Shown here: positions 53,419 to 63,180 of the stretch, in pieces | Layout: the number at the start of each line of letters is the position of its first letter | Numbering within the stretch: position 1 is the first letter of the stretch | From: Spirosoma arboris | GTDB taxonomy: Bacteria; Bacteroidota; Bacteroidia; Cytophagales; Spirosomataceae | Direction of reading: 5' to 3' | Length of the DNA stretch: 64,000 nucleotides | Assembly (NCBI RefSeq): GCF_009754945.1 | Contig: NZ_WPIN01000018.1 | Location: 95,134-159,133, forward strand | Position numbers and translations under genes: made by a program | Notes under the pieces: generated by a model | The model's database searches: none | The model's input: the letters and a program-made list of their open reading frames with translations, nothing else | What the model was told of the DNA's origin: nothing

Positions 53419-54582
53419 ATGGCAACGAAGCGCGATTATTACGAAATTCTGGGCGTTGATAAGAACGTCTCGGCCGAAGATCTCAAGAAAGCCTATCGCA
53501 AGATGGCTATCAAATACCATCCCGATAAAAACCCTGACGACCCCACCGCCGAAGAGAAATTCAAGGAAGCGGCTGAGGCTTACGACGTCCTGAACGACCC
53601 GAACAAAAAAGCCCGTTATGACCAGTTTGGTCATGCAGGAATGAGTGGTGCAGCAGGAGGATATGGGGCTGGTGGTCCGACGATGGACGATATTTTTAGC
53701 CAGTTTGGCGACGTCTTCGGCGATGACTCTCCCTTTGGAAGCTTCTTTCGGGGTGCTCAAGGTGGTGGCGGTGGACGCCAACGTGTACGACGGGGCTCCG
53801 ATCTACGCATTAAACTGAAACTGAATTTACAGGAAGTTGCCAACGGTGTTGAAAAGAAGATTAAGGTAAAGCGGCACGTAACCTGTAATACCTGTGGAGG
53901 CAATGGCTCTAAAAACGGAACTGCGGTACAAACCTGTTCAACTTGTCAGGGCACCGGTCAGACGCGCAAGGTGGTAAACACTATGCTCGGTCAGATGGTA
54001 TCGACCAGTACTTGCCCGACTTGTAATGGCGAAGGCAAAATTGTAACGGATCGTTGCGACGCCTGCTTTGGCGAAGGCCGTGTACTGCAGGAAGACGTTA
54101 TCCCAATCAAGATCCCTGCCGGTGTAGCAGAGGGCATTCAACTATCTGTAGGTAGCAAAGGGAATGTGCCCCCACGCGGTGGTGTTGCGGGTGACTTACT
54201 CATTGTCATTGAGGAGGAGGAAGATGCCGATCTCAAACGTGACGGTAACAACGTCGTATTCGATCTGTATGTCAGCTTTATCGATGCTGCTATTGGTACA
54301 AGTGTCGAAGTGCCTACTATTGACGGTAAGGCGCGCATTACGCTTGATCCCGGTACGCAGAGTGGCAAGATGTTACGCCTGAAAGGAAAGGGAATCAAAG
54401 AATTAAATGGCTATGGTCGGGGCGACGAAATCGTTCATGTCAATGTTTGGACTCCGAAAGTACTTTCGGCTGAAGAACGTACCATGCTGGAAAAATTACG
54501 TAACTCACCGAACTTCCAGCCCAAGCCAAATAAGAACGAGAAAGGCTTCTTCGACAAGATGAAAGACTTCTTTCACGGTTGA
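53419..54582 (+). CDS. dnaJ: Chaperone protein DnaJ
   Basis: A 387-residue type I J-protein. The J domain has HPD in IKYHPDKNPD, a Gly/Phe-rich linker follows (about 75-120), and four zinc-binding CxxCxGxG repeats are intact (CNTCGGNG, CSTCQGTG, CPTCNGEG, CDACFGEG). The C-terminal substrate domains end normally. It stimulates DnaK ATPase. It is preceded by grpE and a 28-bp inverted repeat and followed by a strong terminator. Confidence 0.97.
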   Translation: MATKRDYYEILGVDKNVSAEDLKKAYRKMAIKYHPDKNPDDPTAEEKFKEAAEAYDVLNDPNKKARYDQFGHAGMSGAAGGYGAGGPTMDDIFSQFGDVFGDDSPFGSFFRGAQGGGGGRQRVRRGSDLRIKLKLNLQEVANGVEKKIKVKRHVTCNTCGGNGSKNGTAVQTCSTCQGTGQTRKVVNTMLGQMVSTSTCPTCNGEGKIVTDRCDACFGEGRVLQEDVIPIKIPAGVAEGIQLSVGSKGNVPPRGGVAGDLLIVIEEEEDADLKRDGNNVVFDLYVSFIDAAIGTSVEVPTIDGKARITLDPGTQSGKMLRLKGKGIKELNGYGRGDEIVHVNVWTPKVLSAEERTMLEKLRNSPNFQPKPNKNEKGFFDKMKDFFHG

Positions 54583-54599
54583 TTGAAACTAACTAATTT

Positions 54600-54643
54600 A
54601 ACGGCGGTGCCAGACTCTCAACTCTGGTACCGCCGTTTTTTTG
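54600..54643 (+). terminator. Rho-independent terminator after dnaJ
   Basis: A 15-bp stem (54600-54614 with 54623-54637, one mismatch) with an 8-base loop and a run of T residues, 17 bases past the dnaJ stop codon. Confidence 0.9.
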
Positions 54644-54667
54644 TTCATGACGCTGAAAGTATAGACC

Positions 54668-55168
54668 ATGCCAACCTTACCAACGATTATACTCACCTGC
54701 GCTACTCTGACAACTGCCTTAGTAGCAGGTCTTCTGTATGGCTATTTTTGCTCCGTAAACCCTGGTCTAAATCGCTTGTCCGACACAGCCTATCTGTCAG
54801 CAATGCAATCGATTAATCGCGCTATTCAGAATCCGATCTTCTTTGCCAGTTTTATGGGAACGCTGATTCTGCTGCCCATTAGCACCTGGCTACACTATAG
54901 TCAGCCTGTTTCGCTTCGATTTTACCTGTTGCTTGGGGCAACTATTCTATATGTTGCGGGCGTGTTTGGCGTCACCGTTATAGGTAACATTCCCTTGAAT
55001 GAAGGGCTGGAGGCTTTTAATTTACAGGGAGCTTCCGCTGAAGAAATCGCTACTCAGCGTGCAAGGTTTGAAATGCCCTGGAATAACTGGCATACAGTCC
55101 GAACGATTGCCTCCATGCTGGCACTTGTATTGGTAATCATGGCCTGTCTTAATCAGAAAACAGAGTAG
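54668..55168 (+). CDS. DUF1772 (anthrone oxygenase-like) membrane protein
   Basis: A 166-residue integral membrane protein with four predicted helices. The N-terminal helix TTALVAGLLYGYFCSVNPGL and the NRAIQNPIFFASFMGT loop match DUF1772, whose fungal relatives are annotated as anthrone oxygenases; no bacterial function is established. The ending FEMPWNNWHTVRTIAS is also typical. It is a single gene after the dnaJ terminator. Confidence 0.85.
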   Translation: MPTLPTIILTCATLTTALVAGLLYGYFCSVNPGLNRLSDTAYLSAMQSINRAIQNPIFFASFMGTLILLPISTWLHYSQPVSLRFYLLLGATILYVAGVFGVTVIGNIPLNEGLEAFNLQGASAEEIATQRARFEMPWNNWHTVRTIASMLALVLVIMACLNQKTE

Positions 55169-55294
55169 TTGGACGAATCATAGATAAGTATAGTGGTCGA
55201 CAGGAGTCGAAGCGAGTTTTCTGTTGACCATTGTTCTTGTTAGAACCAATCGACCTAATTGCGGTTCTTTACTTACTACAAAACTCAATGTTGT

Positions 55295-56110
55295 ATGAAA
55301 TCGCTTATTCACGACGAAACGGCTATGCATTACGTTTTAGCCGGTAGTAAGTTGCCAACGCTTCTGTTCGTTCACGGGGCCGACATCAATCTCACGTATT
55401 GGGATGCGCAGCTTGCTTACTTTGCTGACCAGTATAATGTAGTGGCTCTTGACCTGCCTGGACATGGAAAGTCTGGCCGGGATAAGAAACAGTGGTCGGT
55501 AAAAACGATGGGACAGTATGTGGCAACGTTCATAAAAAGTCTGAACCTGGAGCAGGTTATTTTAATTGGACACTCCATGGGTGGCGACGTAAATCTGGTA
55601 GCCGCTACGACCTATCCTGCTCCAGTTATTGGCTTCATTGGAATTGATAATTTCAAGAATGCGGGTCAGCCGTTGGCACCAGAATATCAGCAACAGAGTA
55701 AGGAAATTATACATAATCTGCATACCGATTTTGCCAACACCAATGAGCAGTACGCCCGAATGGTCTTGCTGACTCCTCAAACACCCGATGCTGTTGCTAC
55801 ACAGGTAGTACAAGATTATCGAAGTGCTTACCAGCCTATGACAATTGATGTTATTGAGGAAGTTTTCAACGATTTGTACCTGACAGAACGTGAGCTCTTG
55901 CCCAAATTGCCTTGCAAACTGCATCTGATCAACGTGGATTATATGCCAACCCAGGAAGAGCCTTTACAGCAATATGCAACTACTGGGTATACTTTTCATC
56001 ACATGGCAGGGACTAGCCATTTTCCCATGATTGAGAACCCGGACGAGCTGAATAAGAAGCTTGACGAGGTTATCAGGGAAATTAGGCAGGAAAGTAACGA
56101 GAAAGCCTAA
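55295..56110 (+). CDS. Alpha/beta hydrolase
   Basis: About 271 residues from ATG 55295; an in-frame ATG 36 bases upstream is less likely. The oxyanion region is PTLLFVHGADINLTYW, the nucleophile is in LIGHSMGGDV (GxSxG), and the catalytic histidine is in AGTSHFPMIENPDE. The fold and lid resemble general esterase or haloperoxidase-like members. It is cytoplasmic and the substrate is unknown. A U-tract terminator follows. Confidence 0.9.
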   Translation: MKSLIHDETAMHYVLAGSKLPTLLFVHGADINLTYWDAQLAYFADQYNVVALDLPGHGKSGRDKKQWSVKTMGQYVATFIKSLNLEQVILIGHSMGGDVNLVAATTYPAPVIGFIGIDNFKNAGQPLAPEYQQQSKEIIHNLHTDFANTNEQYARMVLLTPQTPDAVATQVVQDYRSAYQPMTIDVIEEVFNDLYLTERELLPKLPCKLHLINVDYMPTQEEPLQQYATTGYTFHHMAGTSHFPMIENPDELNKKLDEVIREIRQESNEKA

Positions 56111-56176
56111 GTAAGAATAAGCGTCAGTTTAGCAAAGTATTGCTTGGCTAATTGGCCATATAGTGCATAAATCCAG

Positions 56177-56208
56177 AAAAGCCCCGTAGACTTTTATCGG
56201 GGCTTTTT
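56177..56208 (+). terminator. Rho-independent terminator after the alpha/beta hydrolase gene
   Basis: A perfect 10-bp stem, AAAAGCCCCG/CGGGGCTTTT (56177-56186 with 56198-56207), with an 11-base loop and a T-run, about 65 bases past the stop codon. Confidence 0.85.
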
Positions 56209-56275
56209 CGTAGATTAAGCCACTAATTAGGGTATTCCTCTCGTATAGTTTTTTCCTGTTTGCTATTGAAAACGT

Positions 56276-57874
56276 ATGCATCAAACCCTGTTGCTTTGCC
56301 TGGCATTAATGCTCGCTGTCTCGTTGCTGGTAATGATAGGACAGCGCCTGCGTATTCCAGTTCCTATTTTTTTAGTAATAAGTGGCCTGGTCGTCAGCCT
56401 CATTCCAGGCATTCCGCGGATTGAGGTTGATCCCGAACTCATCTTTTTGATATTCCTGCCGCCTTTACTATACGAGGCCGCCTGGTTTACATCCTGGAAA
56501 GAATTCTGGCGCTGGCGACGCATCATTATTGTCCTGGCCTTTGGTTTGGTCATTTTTACGGCTTTTGCTGTGGCCTATGTATCAAGTGCCGTAATGCCTG
56601 GATTTACACTGGCAATGGGATTTCTGCTGGGCGGTATTATCTCACCACCCGATGCTGTTGCGGCTACGTCAGTTTTGAAAGAGGTCAACATTTCTAAAAC
56701 AGCCATTAGTATTCTGGAAGGGGAAAGTTTAGTAAACGATGCTGCCAGTTTAATTGTATTCCGCTTTGCGCTGGCCGCTGTATTATCGGGTACGTTTGTC
56801 TGGCAGGAGGCTTCCATTGATTTTTTGGTCGTTACGTTTATGGGGATCGTTGTTGGGTTGGCGGTGGCATGTGTGTTTTACGCCATTCATCGATGGCTCC
56901 CTACTTCAACCCGTATAAGTATCCTGCTAACATTCCTGGCCCCTTATATTATGTACATGACTGCCGAAGAATTTAAGGTATCAGGCGTTATGGCTGTTGT
57001 GAGCGGAGGCTTATTTCTCTCAAATCAGAGTCATGTAATCCTGAACCATAGTTCCCGAATTCAGGGGACGGGTATGTGGGCTACGGTTGTTTTTGCTCTA
57101 AATGGGTTAGTATTTATTCTGATTGGGCTTGAGCTACCGGTCATTATTAACGGCCTGGACGGCTATTCTAAAACGGAAGCAATTTTGTATGCGCTGCTGG
57201 TTACGTCGGTTATCATTGTCACCCGCATGTTATTTACGATATCGGCTTCCTACTTTACGCAGTTTATTGGGCGATACATTACTGTAGCCCAGCGCAATCC
57301 TGGTTTGCGGGGCCCTATTGTTCTTGGCTGGGCTGGTATGCGTGGCGTTGTGTCATTAGCATCGGCCTTGTCGATTCCGTTGACAATGGGAAATGGGGAG
57401 CCATTTCCACATCGGAACCTGATTCTATTCATCACGTTTGTGGTCATTCTGGTCACGCTGGTTTTTCAGGGACTTACGTTACCACTTGTTATTCGATGGG
57501 TTCAGCCCAAAGATCTTGTCAAGCGTATACCTGAAGATGAGCAGGATACAAAGATTCGTCTAAAATTGCTGAAGGTTGCGTTGAAACACCTTCATGAAAA
57601 CTATGCCGAAGAATCGGGTAGCAACGAATTAGTGGAGAATCTAAAGAATCGGATGGAAAGCGATCTGCATCAGACAAAACGGCATCTGGATTCTTTAGAA
57701 AGCGATGGCGAAAACGTCGCTCAGTATAATGAAATCATGACCGATATCATCAAAGTTAAGCGAGATGAATTGCATCGACTACGTAGTAAACAGGAATTTG
57801 ACGACGAGGTGATTCGAAAAGAAGAAGCTCGAATGGACCTGGAAGAAGAAAAGCTCGATCACCCGATTCGTTGA
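56276..57874 (+). CDS. Na+/H+ antiporter, NhaP/CPA1 family
   Basis: A 532-residue inner-membrane protein with about twelve helices in the first 400 residues. CPA1 hallmarks include FLLGGIISPPDAVAATSVLK, ILEGESLVNDAASLIVFRFA (with the ion-binding ND pair) and GWAGMRGVVSLASALSIPL. A charged cytoplasmic tail of about 120 residues (QDTKIRLKLLKVALKHLHEN onward) is predicted helical. It exchanges protons for Na+ and possibly K+. It is followed by a bidirectional terminator. Confidence 0.95.
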   Translation: MHQTLLLCLALMLAVSLLVMIGQRLRIPVPIFLVISGLVVSLIPGIPRIEVDPELIFLIFLPPLLYEAAWFTSWKEFWRWRRIIIVLAFGLVIFTAFAVAYVSSAVMPGFTLAMGFLLGGIISPPDAVAATSVLKEVNISKTAISILEGESLVNDAASLIVFRFALAAVLSGTFVWQEASIDFLVVTFMGIVVGLAVACVFYAIHRWLPTSTRISILLTFLAPYIMYMTAEEFKVSGVMAVVSGGLFLSNQSHVILNHSSRIQGTGMWATVVFALNGLVFILIGLELPVIINGLDGYSKTEAILYALLVTSVIIVTRMLFTISASYFTQFIGRYITVAQRNPGLRGPIVLGWAGMRGVVSLASALSIPLTMGNGEPFPHRNLILFITFVVILVTLVFQGLTLPLVIRWVQPKDLVKRIPEDEQDTKIRLKLLKVALKHLHENYAEESGSNELVENLKNRMESDLHQTKRHLDSLESDGENVAQYNEIMTDIIKVKRDELHRLRSKQEFDDEVIRKEEARMDLEEEKLDHPIR

Positions 57875-57901
57875 TTAGATCATTCATTGATATAGTGACA
57901 T

Positions 57902-57940
57902 AAAAATGCCCAGAATGCATCAAGCTTTCTGGGCATTTTT
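57902..57940. terminator. Bidirectional terminator
   Basis: Perfect 14-bp arms 57902-57915 and 57927-57940 (AAAAATGCCCAGAA and its complement), with T-runs on both strands, between the convergent antiporter and DUF2723 genes. Confidence 0.9.
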
Positions 57941-57959
57941 ATGTCAATCCTAGATTCTA

Positions 57960-60917
57960 TCACCCAAAGGCATTAATATGCTTCTGGAAGATAGCTTCGT
58001 ATTTGTTAGCCGCGGCCGTTTGCTTGGCTTCCTTACAGGCTTCTACAATTGTTTGTAGAATATAAAGGTCAGAGTCGGGGCTGCCGAAGCGATTTCCATT
58101 GCCGCTCTTATCATAAGTCAGCGCCTGGTCAGCACGATTCGCCATGACGTCAGCAATTTCAAGGGCCTTCTTGTCGTCACCAACTTCAAACAGGAACCGT
58201 ACATAGTTCGACGAAATCTGGTCATATGGAATACTTTTATCTGGAATAACCTTCAACGAATAGTTGAGGACCTCACGAGCTTTAGCTTTATTCCCTTCAC
58301 GGATAAGCTGATCGGCCAGACGGAAGAACGCAATACGAGCCGAAATAACCGGTGGTCCTTTGTAAGTCTCGTCGTAATACGTGTTTGGGTTGTCGAAATC
58401 ACGCCAGAACGTCTTCTTGGTCATGTTGGTATACATAACGTCGGCATTTACATAGCCATCCGTAGCACCCGGAACGGCCACCGGCATCAACCGGTACGCA
58501 TAACCCTCTAACTGCATGTAGTTCTTCAGACTCAGGTAGTTATCGCTCGCCAATGTGCTGGAGAAGTAAATAGGCCGTTTCCAGTTATTGCTGGCAATAA
58601 TGTCGAGCATGATGAGGTCAGGCTTGTAGAGATCCTTCTTGCCGATGGTCCACTGCAACGTGTCTTTCATCAATGGCCGTAGTGGCGCAGGAACAAAATT
58701 TGCCTGATCAACGGCGGCTTTATCAATCGGCAGGAACAGCACCGACGAAGGCAGGATGCTCGTCATATCGCCATTGGTGAGTGGTACCTGAACGGCCGGA
58801 TTACTGGTCTTAATCAAGCTGATATACTGCTTGAGGTCAATACCATTTTTCACGCCCGGCACTTCATAGAAGGGCACAATGTCGTTTTTACCCTTGTTGA
58901 ACTGGTCAAACTCTAACGAAATCGGCAACGCATCCGACTGGTACGTTTTGCGTTTCATTTGCTGGATGTACCATTCCGTACCCAGCAAGCTCAGGTTACA
59001 CACACGCACGTCGGTACGGAAGCCTTCAACCTCCTGCACATACCAGAGTGGGAAGGTATCGTTATCGCCACCTGTAAAGAGAACCGCGTTCGGCGCACAG
59101 GAATTAAGCAAATTCTTTGCAAAATCGACCGATTGATAGCGGTGGTCACGATTGTGGTTATCCCAGCTCTTGGCACCCATCATGACAGGTACGAGAAGGC
59201 TTAGGCCAACCACCAGACCATTGCGGGCAACGTCTGATTTCAGGGTATTACGCAAGCCTTCGGCAATGGCCATCACGCCCAAACCGAGCCAGATCGCAAA
59301 GAAATAGAACGAACCTACGTAGATATAATCCCGTTCGCGCGGCTCCGATGGGGGCGAGTTCAGGAAGATTTGTAAGGCGATTCCGGTGAACAAAAACAGC
59401 AAGCCCACAATGATGAAATCGCGACGGCGACGGAAATATTGGAACGCAATCCCGAATAACCCCAGCGCAAACGGAAGCATGTAAAAATTGTCCCGTGCCT
59501 TATTGGTCTTCAGTAAGTCCGGTGCGCCATTGTCCGACGACCAGGGCAGAAGGTAACCTGCGCCTTCTTCATCACTTTCTCGTCCAGCGAAGTTCCACAT
59601 CAGGTAACGCCACCACATGTGTCCTAACTGATAGCTGAACAGATATTTAATATTATCGCCCATGGTTGGTTTCTGCCCTTCGGCAAGGCCCAACATCTGG
59701 CGATAAAGCGCGGGGTGATTTTGCTGGCTGCTGTACACACGTGGGAACAGCATCTCATCGCCAGGAGCGTAAATGTATTCGGGTTGATGGTCGAAGACGA
59801 CGTATTTGTTGCCTTCTTTTTTCCACATGGCAGCCCCCTGTTTCTGGTCAACTGGTCGGGCCGTAAAGACTGGTCCGTACAACAGCGAACGACTTCCGTA
59901 CTGTTCACGACGTAGATACGACAGGAAGTTCAGTTCATCGCTGGGGTCGTTTTCGTTGATAGGCGGATTGAACTCAGCCCGTACCAGCACCTGCATGTAC
60001 GATGCATAGCCGATCAGTACAAACGCCAGTGCCAGCAAGGCGGTATTCATGATCACATGTCTCTGCCGAGCCGACCAGATAATACCATATACGATAGCGC
60101 CGATAAAAACAACAGTGAAGAAAATAGCGCCGGAAGTGAATGGCAAGCCGAATGTATTGACAAACAACCGCTCAACAGCAAATGCCATCCCTGGTAATCC
60201 CGGAATAATCCCCGCGTTGATAATTCCCAGAACGACCAGCCCAATACCGCCTGCTATAACACCTCCCCAGAATGTAGGTTTCGGTTGTTTTTTGAAGTAA
60301 TAAATCAGCGCAAGGGCGGGTAAGGTAACGAGGTTCAGTAAGTGAACACCAATGGATAAGCCTGTTAGGTACGCAATGAAAATAAGCCAGCGATTGGCGG
60401 CCGCGTCATCGTTGATACGTTCCCATTTGAAAGCGGCCCAAACCACGATAGCCGTGAAGAAGGATGACATACCATATACTTCGGCTTCAACGGCCGAGAA
60501 CCAGAACGTATCGGAGAATGTGTACGCCAGGGCACCCACCGCGCTCGTACCAATAACCAGTAGCGTATCAGCGGTTGTGTATTCACTCTCTGGTTTGGCC
60601 AGGAGTTTCTGAGCCAGCATGGTAATGGTCCAGAACAGAAATGCGATGGTAAAGGCGCTGGCAAGTACCGATGCCATGTTTACCCAGTAAGCCACATTGG
60701 TCAGGTTGCCAAACGACATCATGGAGAAGAGCCGGCCCAGCAGGAGGAAAAATGGCGCCCCTGGTGGGTGAGGTACCTGAAGCTTAAATGAACACGCAAT
60801 AAATTCGCCACAGTCCCAGAAACTGGCGGTTCGTTCGACGGTCATCGCGTAGGTAACCAGCGCAACAACGAAAACAAGCCAGCCTGTGAGGGTGTTCAGG
60901 CGTTTGAATGACTGCAT
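57960..60917 (-). CDS. DUF2723 multi-spanning membrane protein
   Basis: About 985 residues from ATG 60917; the frame is open for 20 codons more upstream. The N-terminal 230 residues are the DUF2723 domain with the acidic motif ASFWDCGEFIACSFKLQVPH and PPGAPFFLLLGR, related to GT-C protein O-mannosyltransferases. At least ten membrane helices precede a large soluble C-terminal half (about 580-985). Bacteroidota members are proposed to act in protein O-glycosylation; this is family inference, not proof. Confidence 0.9.
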   Translation of the reverse strand: MQSFKRLNTLTGWLVFVVALVTYAMTVERTASFWDCGEFIACSFKLQVPHPPGAPFFLLLGRLFSMMSFGNLTNVAYWVNMASVLASAFTIAFLFWTITMLAQKLLAKPESEYTTADTLLVIGTSAVGALAYTFSDTFWFSAVEAEVYGMSSFFTAIVVWAAFKWERINDDAAANRWLIFIAYLTGLSIGVHLLNLVTLPALALIYYFKKQPKPTFWGGVIAGGIGLVVLGIINAGIIPGLPGMAFAVERLFVNTFGLPFTSGAIFFTVVFIGAIVYGIIWSARQRHVIMNTALLALAFVLIGYASYMQVLVRAEFNPPINENDPSDELNFLSYLRREQYGSRSLLYGPVFTARPVDQKQGAAMWKKEGNKYVVFDHQPEYIYAPGDEMLFPRVYSSQQNHPALYRQMLGLAEGQKPTMGDNIKYLFSYQLGHMWWRYLMWNFAGRESDEEGAGYLLPWSSDNGAPDLLKTNKARDNFYMLPFALGLFGIAFQYFRRRRDFIIVGLLFLFTGIALQIFLNSPPSEPRERDYIYVGSFYFFAIWLGLGVMAIAEGLRNTLKSDVARNGLVVGLSLLVPVMMGAKSWDNHNRDHRYQSVDFAKNLLNSCAPNAVLFTGGDNDTFPLWYVQEVEGFRTDVRVCNLSLLGTEWYIQQMKRKTYQSDALPISLEFDQFNKGKNDIVPFYEVPGVKNGIDLKQYISLIKTSNPAVQVPLTNGDMTSILPSSVLFLPIDKAAVDQANFVPAPLRPLMKDTLQWTIGKKDLYKPDLIMLDIIASNNWKRPIYFSSTLASDNYLSLKNYMQLEGYAYRLMPVAVPGATDGYVNADVMYTNMTKKTFWRDFDNPNTYYDETYKGPPVISARIAFFRLADQLIREGNKAKAREVLNYSLKVIPDKSIPYDQISSNYVRFLFEVGDDKKALEIADVMANRADQALTYDKSGNGNRFGSPDSDLYILQTIVEACKEAKQTAAANKYEAIFQKHINAFG

Positions 60918-61090
60918 ATAAATGAAGATTAACGGACTGCTTTTGTGTAAGTAGCGGCCTAATCCAGGCCGGGCCAAAAATACGCAAAAAAGCAGCCCGA
61001 CCGGGTTAGGACGAGCTGTTAAAGTTTGTTAAGTATGTGTTCGTCGTATTTGTAGTTCGTAGTAATCTACTATATACGAACGGCTACTAA

Positions 61091-61972
61091 TCACTGATAA
61101 ATCTCCTTACGTGCCGCTTTCAGCGTATTCTGCATGAGTGAGCAGATGGTCATCAGCCCAACGCCACCGGGAACAGGTGTGATGAAACTCGTTTTTGGCG
61201 CTACTTCGTCGAATTTAACGTCGCCTTTCAGGGCAAAGCCGCTTTTCTTGCTGGCATCGGGTACGCGCTCTAGCCCCACATCAATGACCACAGCACCTTC
61301 TTTCACCATATCGGCGGTAACGAATTCTGGTTTGCCGAGTGCTGCTACTAGGATGTCAGCCGAGCGGCAGATTTCGGCGAGATTCGTTGTCCGGCTATGC
61401 GTGAGCGTAACTGTACAGTTGCCGGGATAGGTATTTCGTTGCATCAAAATCGACATTGGCAAGCCTACAATCTGACTCCGACCTACAACCACGCAATGCT
61501 TGCCCGAGGTCTGAATGTCGTACCGCTTAAGCATTTCCAGCACACCCTGCGGAGTTGCCGAGACGTAGGCGGGTAAGCCTTTTGCCATCCGACCAATATT
61601 GATCGGGTGGAATCCGTCTACATCCTTGGCAGGATCAATGGTTTCCATGACACGGTCGGGATTGATGTGGTCTGGTAGAGGAAGTTGCACAATCAGACCG
61701 TCCATATCAGGGTTTTCGTTCACCTCGCGAACTTTAGCAAGCAACTCTTCTTCCGAAACCGACGGGTCGAATCGGATGAGTGTGGAGTGCATGCCGACCT
61801 CTTCGCAGTTTTTCATTTTCGAGGCCACATAGGTTTCCGAAGCCCCTTTGTTGCCAACCAGAATAGCAACGAGGTGCGGAATTTTGCCGCCCTGTTCGCG
61901 TATCTGCGCGACATCTGCCGCAATTTCCTGTTTAATTTGGGAAGAAAGAAGTTTACCGTCTAATAGTTGCAT
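61091..61972 (-). CDS. folD: Bifunctional methylenetetrahydrofolate dehydrogenase/cyclohydrolase
   Basis: A 293-residue cytoplasmic enzyme interconverting methylene-, methenyl- and formyl-tetrahydrofolate with NADP. The catalytic lysine lies in SETYVASKMKNCEEVGM, and DGLIVQLPLPDHIN, VVGRSQIVGLPMS and TPVPGGVGLMTICSLMQNT are family signatures. Length is normal. It is the last ordinary chromosomal gene before the AT-rich end of the window. It is separated from DUF2723 by a short gap on the same strand. Confidence 0.97.
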   Translation of the reverse strand: MQLLDGKLLSSQIKQEIAADVAQIREQGGKIPHLVAILVGNKGASETYVASKMKNCEEVGMHSTLIRFDPSVSEEELLAKVREVNENPDMDGLIVQLPLPDHINPDRVMETIDPAKDVDGFHPINIGRMAKGLPAYVSATPQGVLEMLKRYDIQTSGKHCVVVGRSQIVGLPMSILMQRNTYPGNCTVTLTHSRTTNLAEICRSADILVAALGKPEFVTADMVKEGAVVIDVGLERVPDASKKSGFALKGDVKFDEVAPKTSFITPVPGGVGLMTICSLMQNTLKAARKEIYQ

Positions 61973-62485
61973 ATAAAATTTAAGTTACTGTTAACCAGTA
62001 GTTTAATTTAAGTTAAATGGATGTGAGGTACAAATAAGATACACATTATATCAACTATTTCATTAATAGGACATGCAATTAGTTACGAAAGTACAATCTT
62101 GAGCCTGATATTGGATAGTATTATTGATTGTATTTAAGTAGTGACTCTCAAGTGTTGATTACGCTTTGATAGACGGGTATAGGTTCTCTTTGGATAAGTG
62201 ATAAGGCACATTTGCTTTCGAAGGCTAACTAGCTATCTGTTCATATTCGAGCCAACAGAATGCCATTTAGTGACAATATCATGCTAAATGGAGATAAGTT
62301 TATTTTGTTTATATTATATAATTGTATTATTGGTCATTTAGTTGCTATTGTAATTAGTAGAACAATTGTTAAAATATGACACCTTAAAGTAATTATTGCT
62401 ATTTTCTAAGACTAGAATTAAATTTGAAATGGGAAAATAGATTGGTCCTGACAAATCTGTATATATATAACTCTATCTTTCTTCT
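61973..62485. other. AT-rich gap without a gene
   Basis: These 513 bases separate folD from the TIR genes. No frame of useful length, tRNA, strong hairpin or repeat arm was seen on either strand. Base composition falls from about half G+C in folD to roughly 30% here. A TA-rich stretch near 62458-62472 could serve as a promoter for the TIR frame, but no clear Bacteroidota -33/-7 pair is visible. The gap looks like a boundary of acquired DNA. Confidence 0.6.
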
Positions 62486-62920
62486 ATGTCGACATCTAAT
62501 TTAACCCTATTCGTCTCTTATAGCCACGAAGATGAAGCAGTGATAAAACCCCTTGTTGACTTGTTACGCACAAAAGAAGGTCTAGTCTTTTTTGACAGAG
62601 ATTCTATTTTAGCTGGTGACGAATGGAACCCCAAAATATTAAGTGCTATTGATAGCTGCGATAAATTTATTGTTTTTTGGTCTATTAAATCTGCTGAATC
62701 TTTTTATGTTGAAAAAGAATTTACACGAGCTATAAATGATAAAAAAACTATAATACCTATTTTATTAGATGGTACTGAGTTGCCTCAATCTTTAGCTCGA
62801 TTTCAATGGATTGATTTGGAAATTTTAACAAAAAATTCTAGTCGAAAAATAAAGATAATATGGCAAGCTATTAAAACTTTTGTCATTAAAAATCGTGTGC
62901 CAATAAGCCGATTAGGGTAG
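62486..62920 (+). CDS. TIR-domain protein (first TIR)
   Basis: A 144-residue frame with a bacterial TIR domain over about 1-115. It has the first strand TLFVSYSHEDEAVIKPLVDL, a BB-like region FFDRDSILAGDEWNPKILSA, and FIVFWSIKSAESFYVEKEF, where Glu78 fits the catalytic glutamate of NAD+-consuming TIRs. The last strand IIPILLDGTELP is present. The frame ends at TAG 62918-62920, but the same frame stays open for 58 more codons after it. G+C is very low (12 of 60 in one counted line). It is followed by a second TIR in another frame. Confidence 0.85.
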   Translation: MSTSNLTLFVSYSHEDEAVIKPLVDLLRTKEGLVFFDRDSILAGDEWNPKILSAIDSCDKFIVFWSIKSAESFYVEKEFTRAINDKKTIIPILLDGTELPQSLARFQWIDLEILTKNSSRKIKIIWQAIKTFVIKNRVPISRLG

Positions 62921-63105
62921 AGTATTTTAAATTTAGCAGCTCAGGTAATTCGGCGACGTATTGAACTTGAAAATAATAAAAAAATTATTGCCCACTCATT
63001 ATATACTTCTAGCAGTGACAAAATCGAAAATACTACAATAATTAATTCTAATAATCAGACTGATTCAGGAAATGATTTTTCTGGAGATTTAATATAGATT
63101 TTTAG
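62921..63105 (+). pseudogene. Interrupted linker between the two TIR domains
   Basis: Directly after the TAG at 62918, the same frame encodes 58 codons: a helical NLAAQVIRRRIELENNKK part and an Asn/Ser-rich part (TTIINSNNQTDSGNDFSGD), stopped by TAG 63095-63097. The following TIR is in the next frame, which is closed by TAG 63103-63105. The polar linker composition suits an interdomain region, so this looks like a former protein joint broken by stop codons and a frame change. Confidence 0.6.
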
Positions 63106-63180
63106 AGAAACCAACTGAATATAGATCAAGTTTTCATTAGCTATGCTAGAGAAGATTGGCAATCTGCAGATAGGCTATAC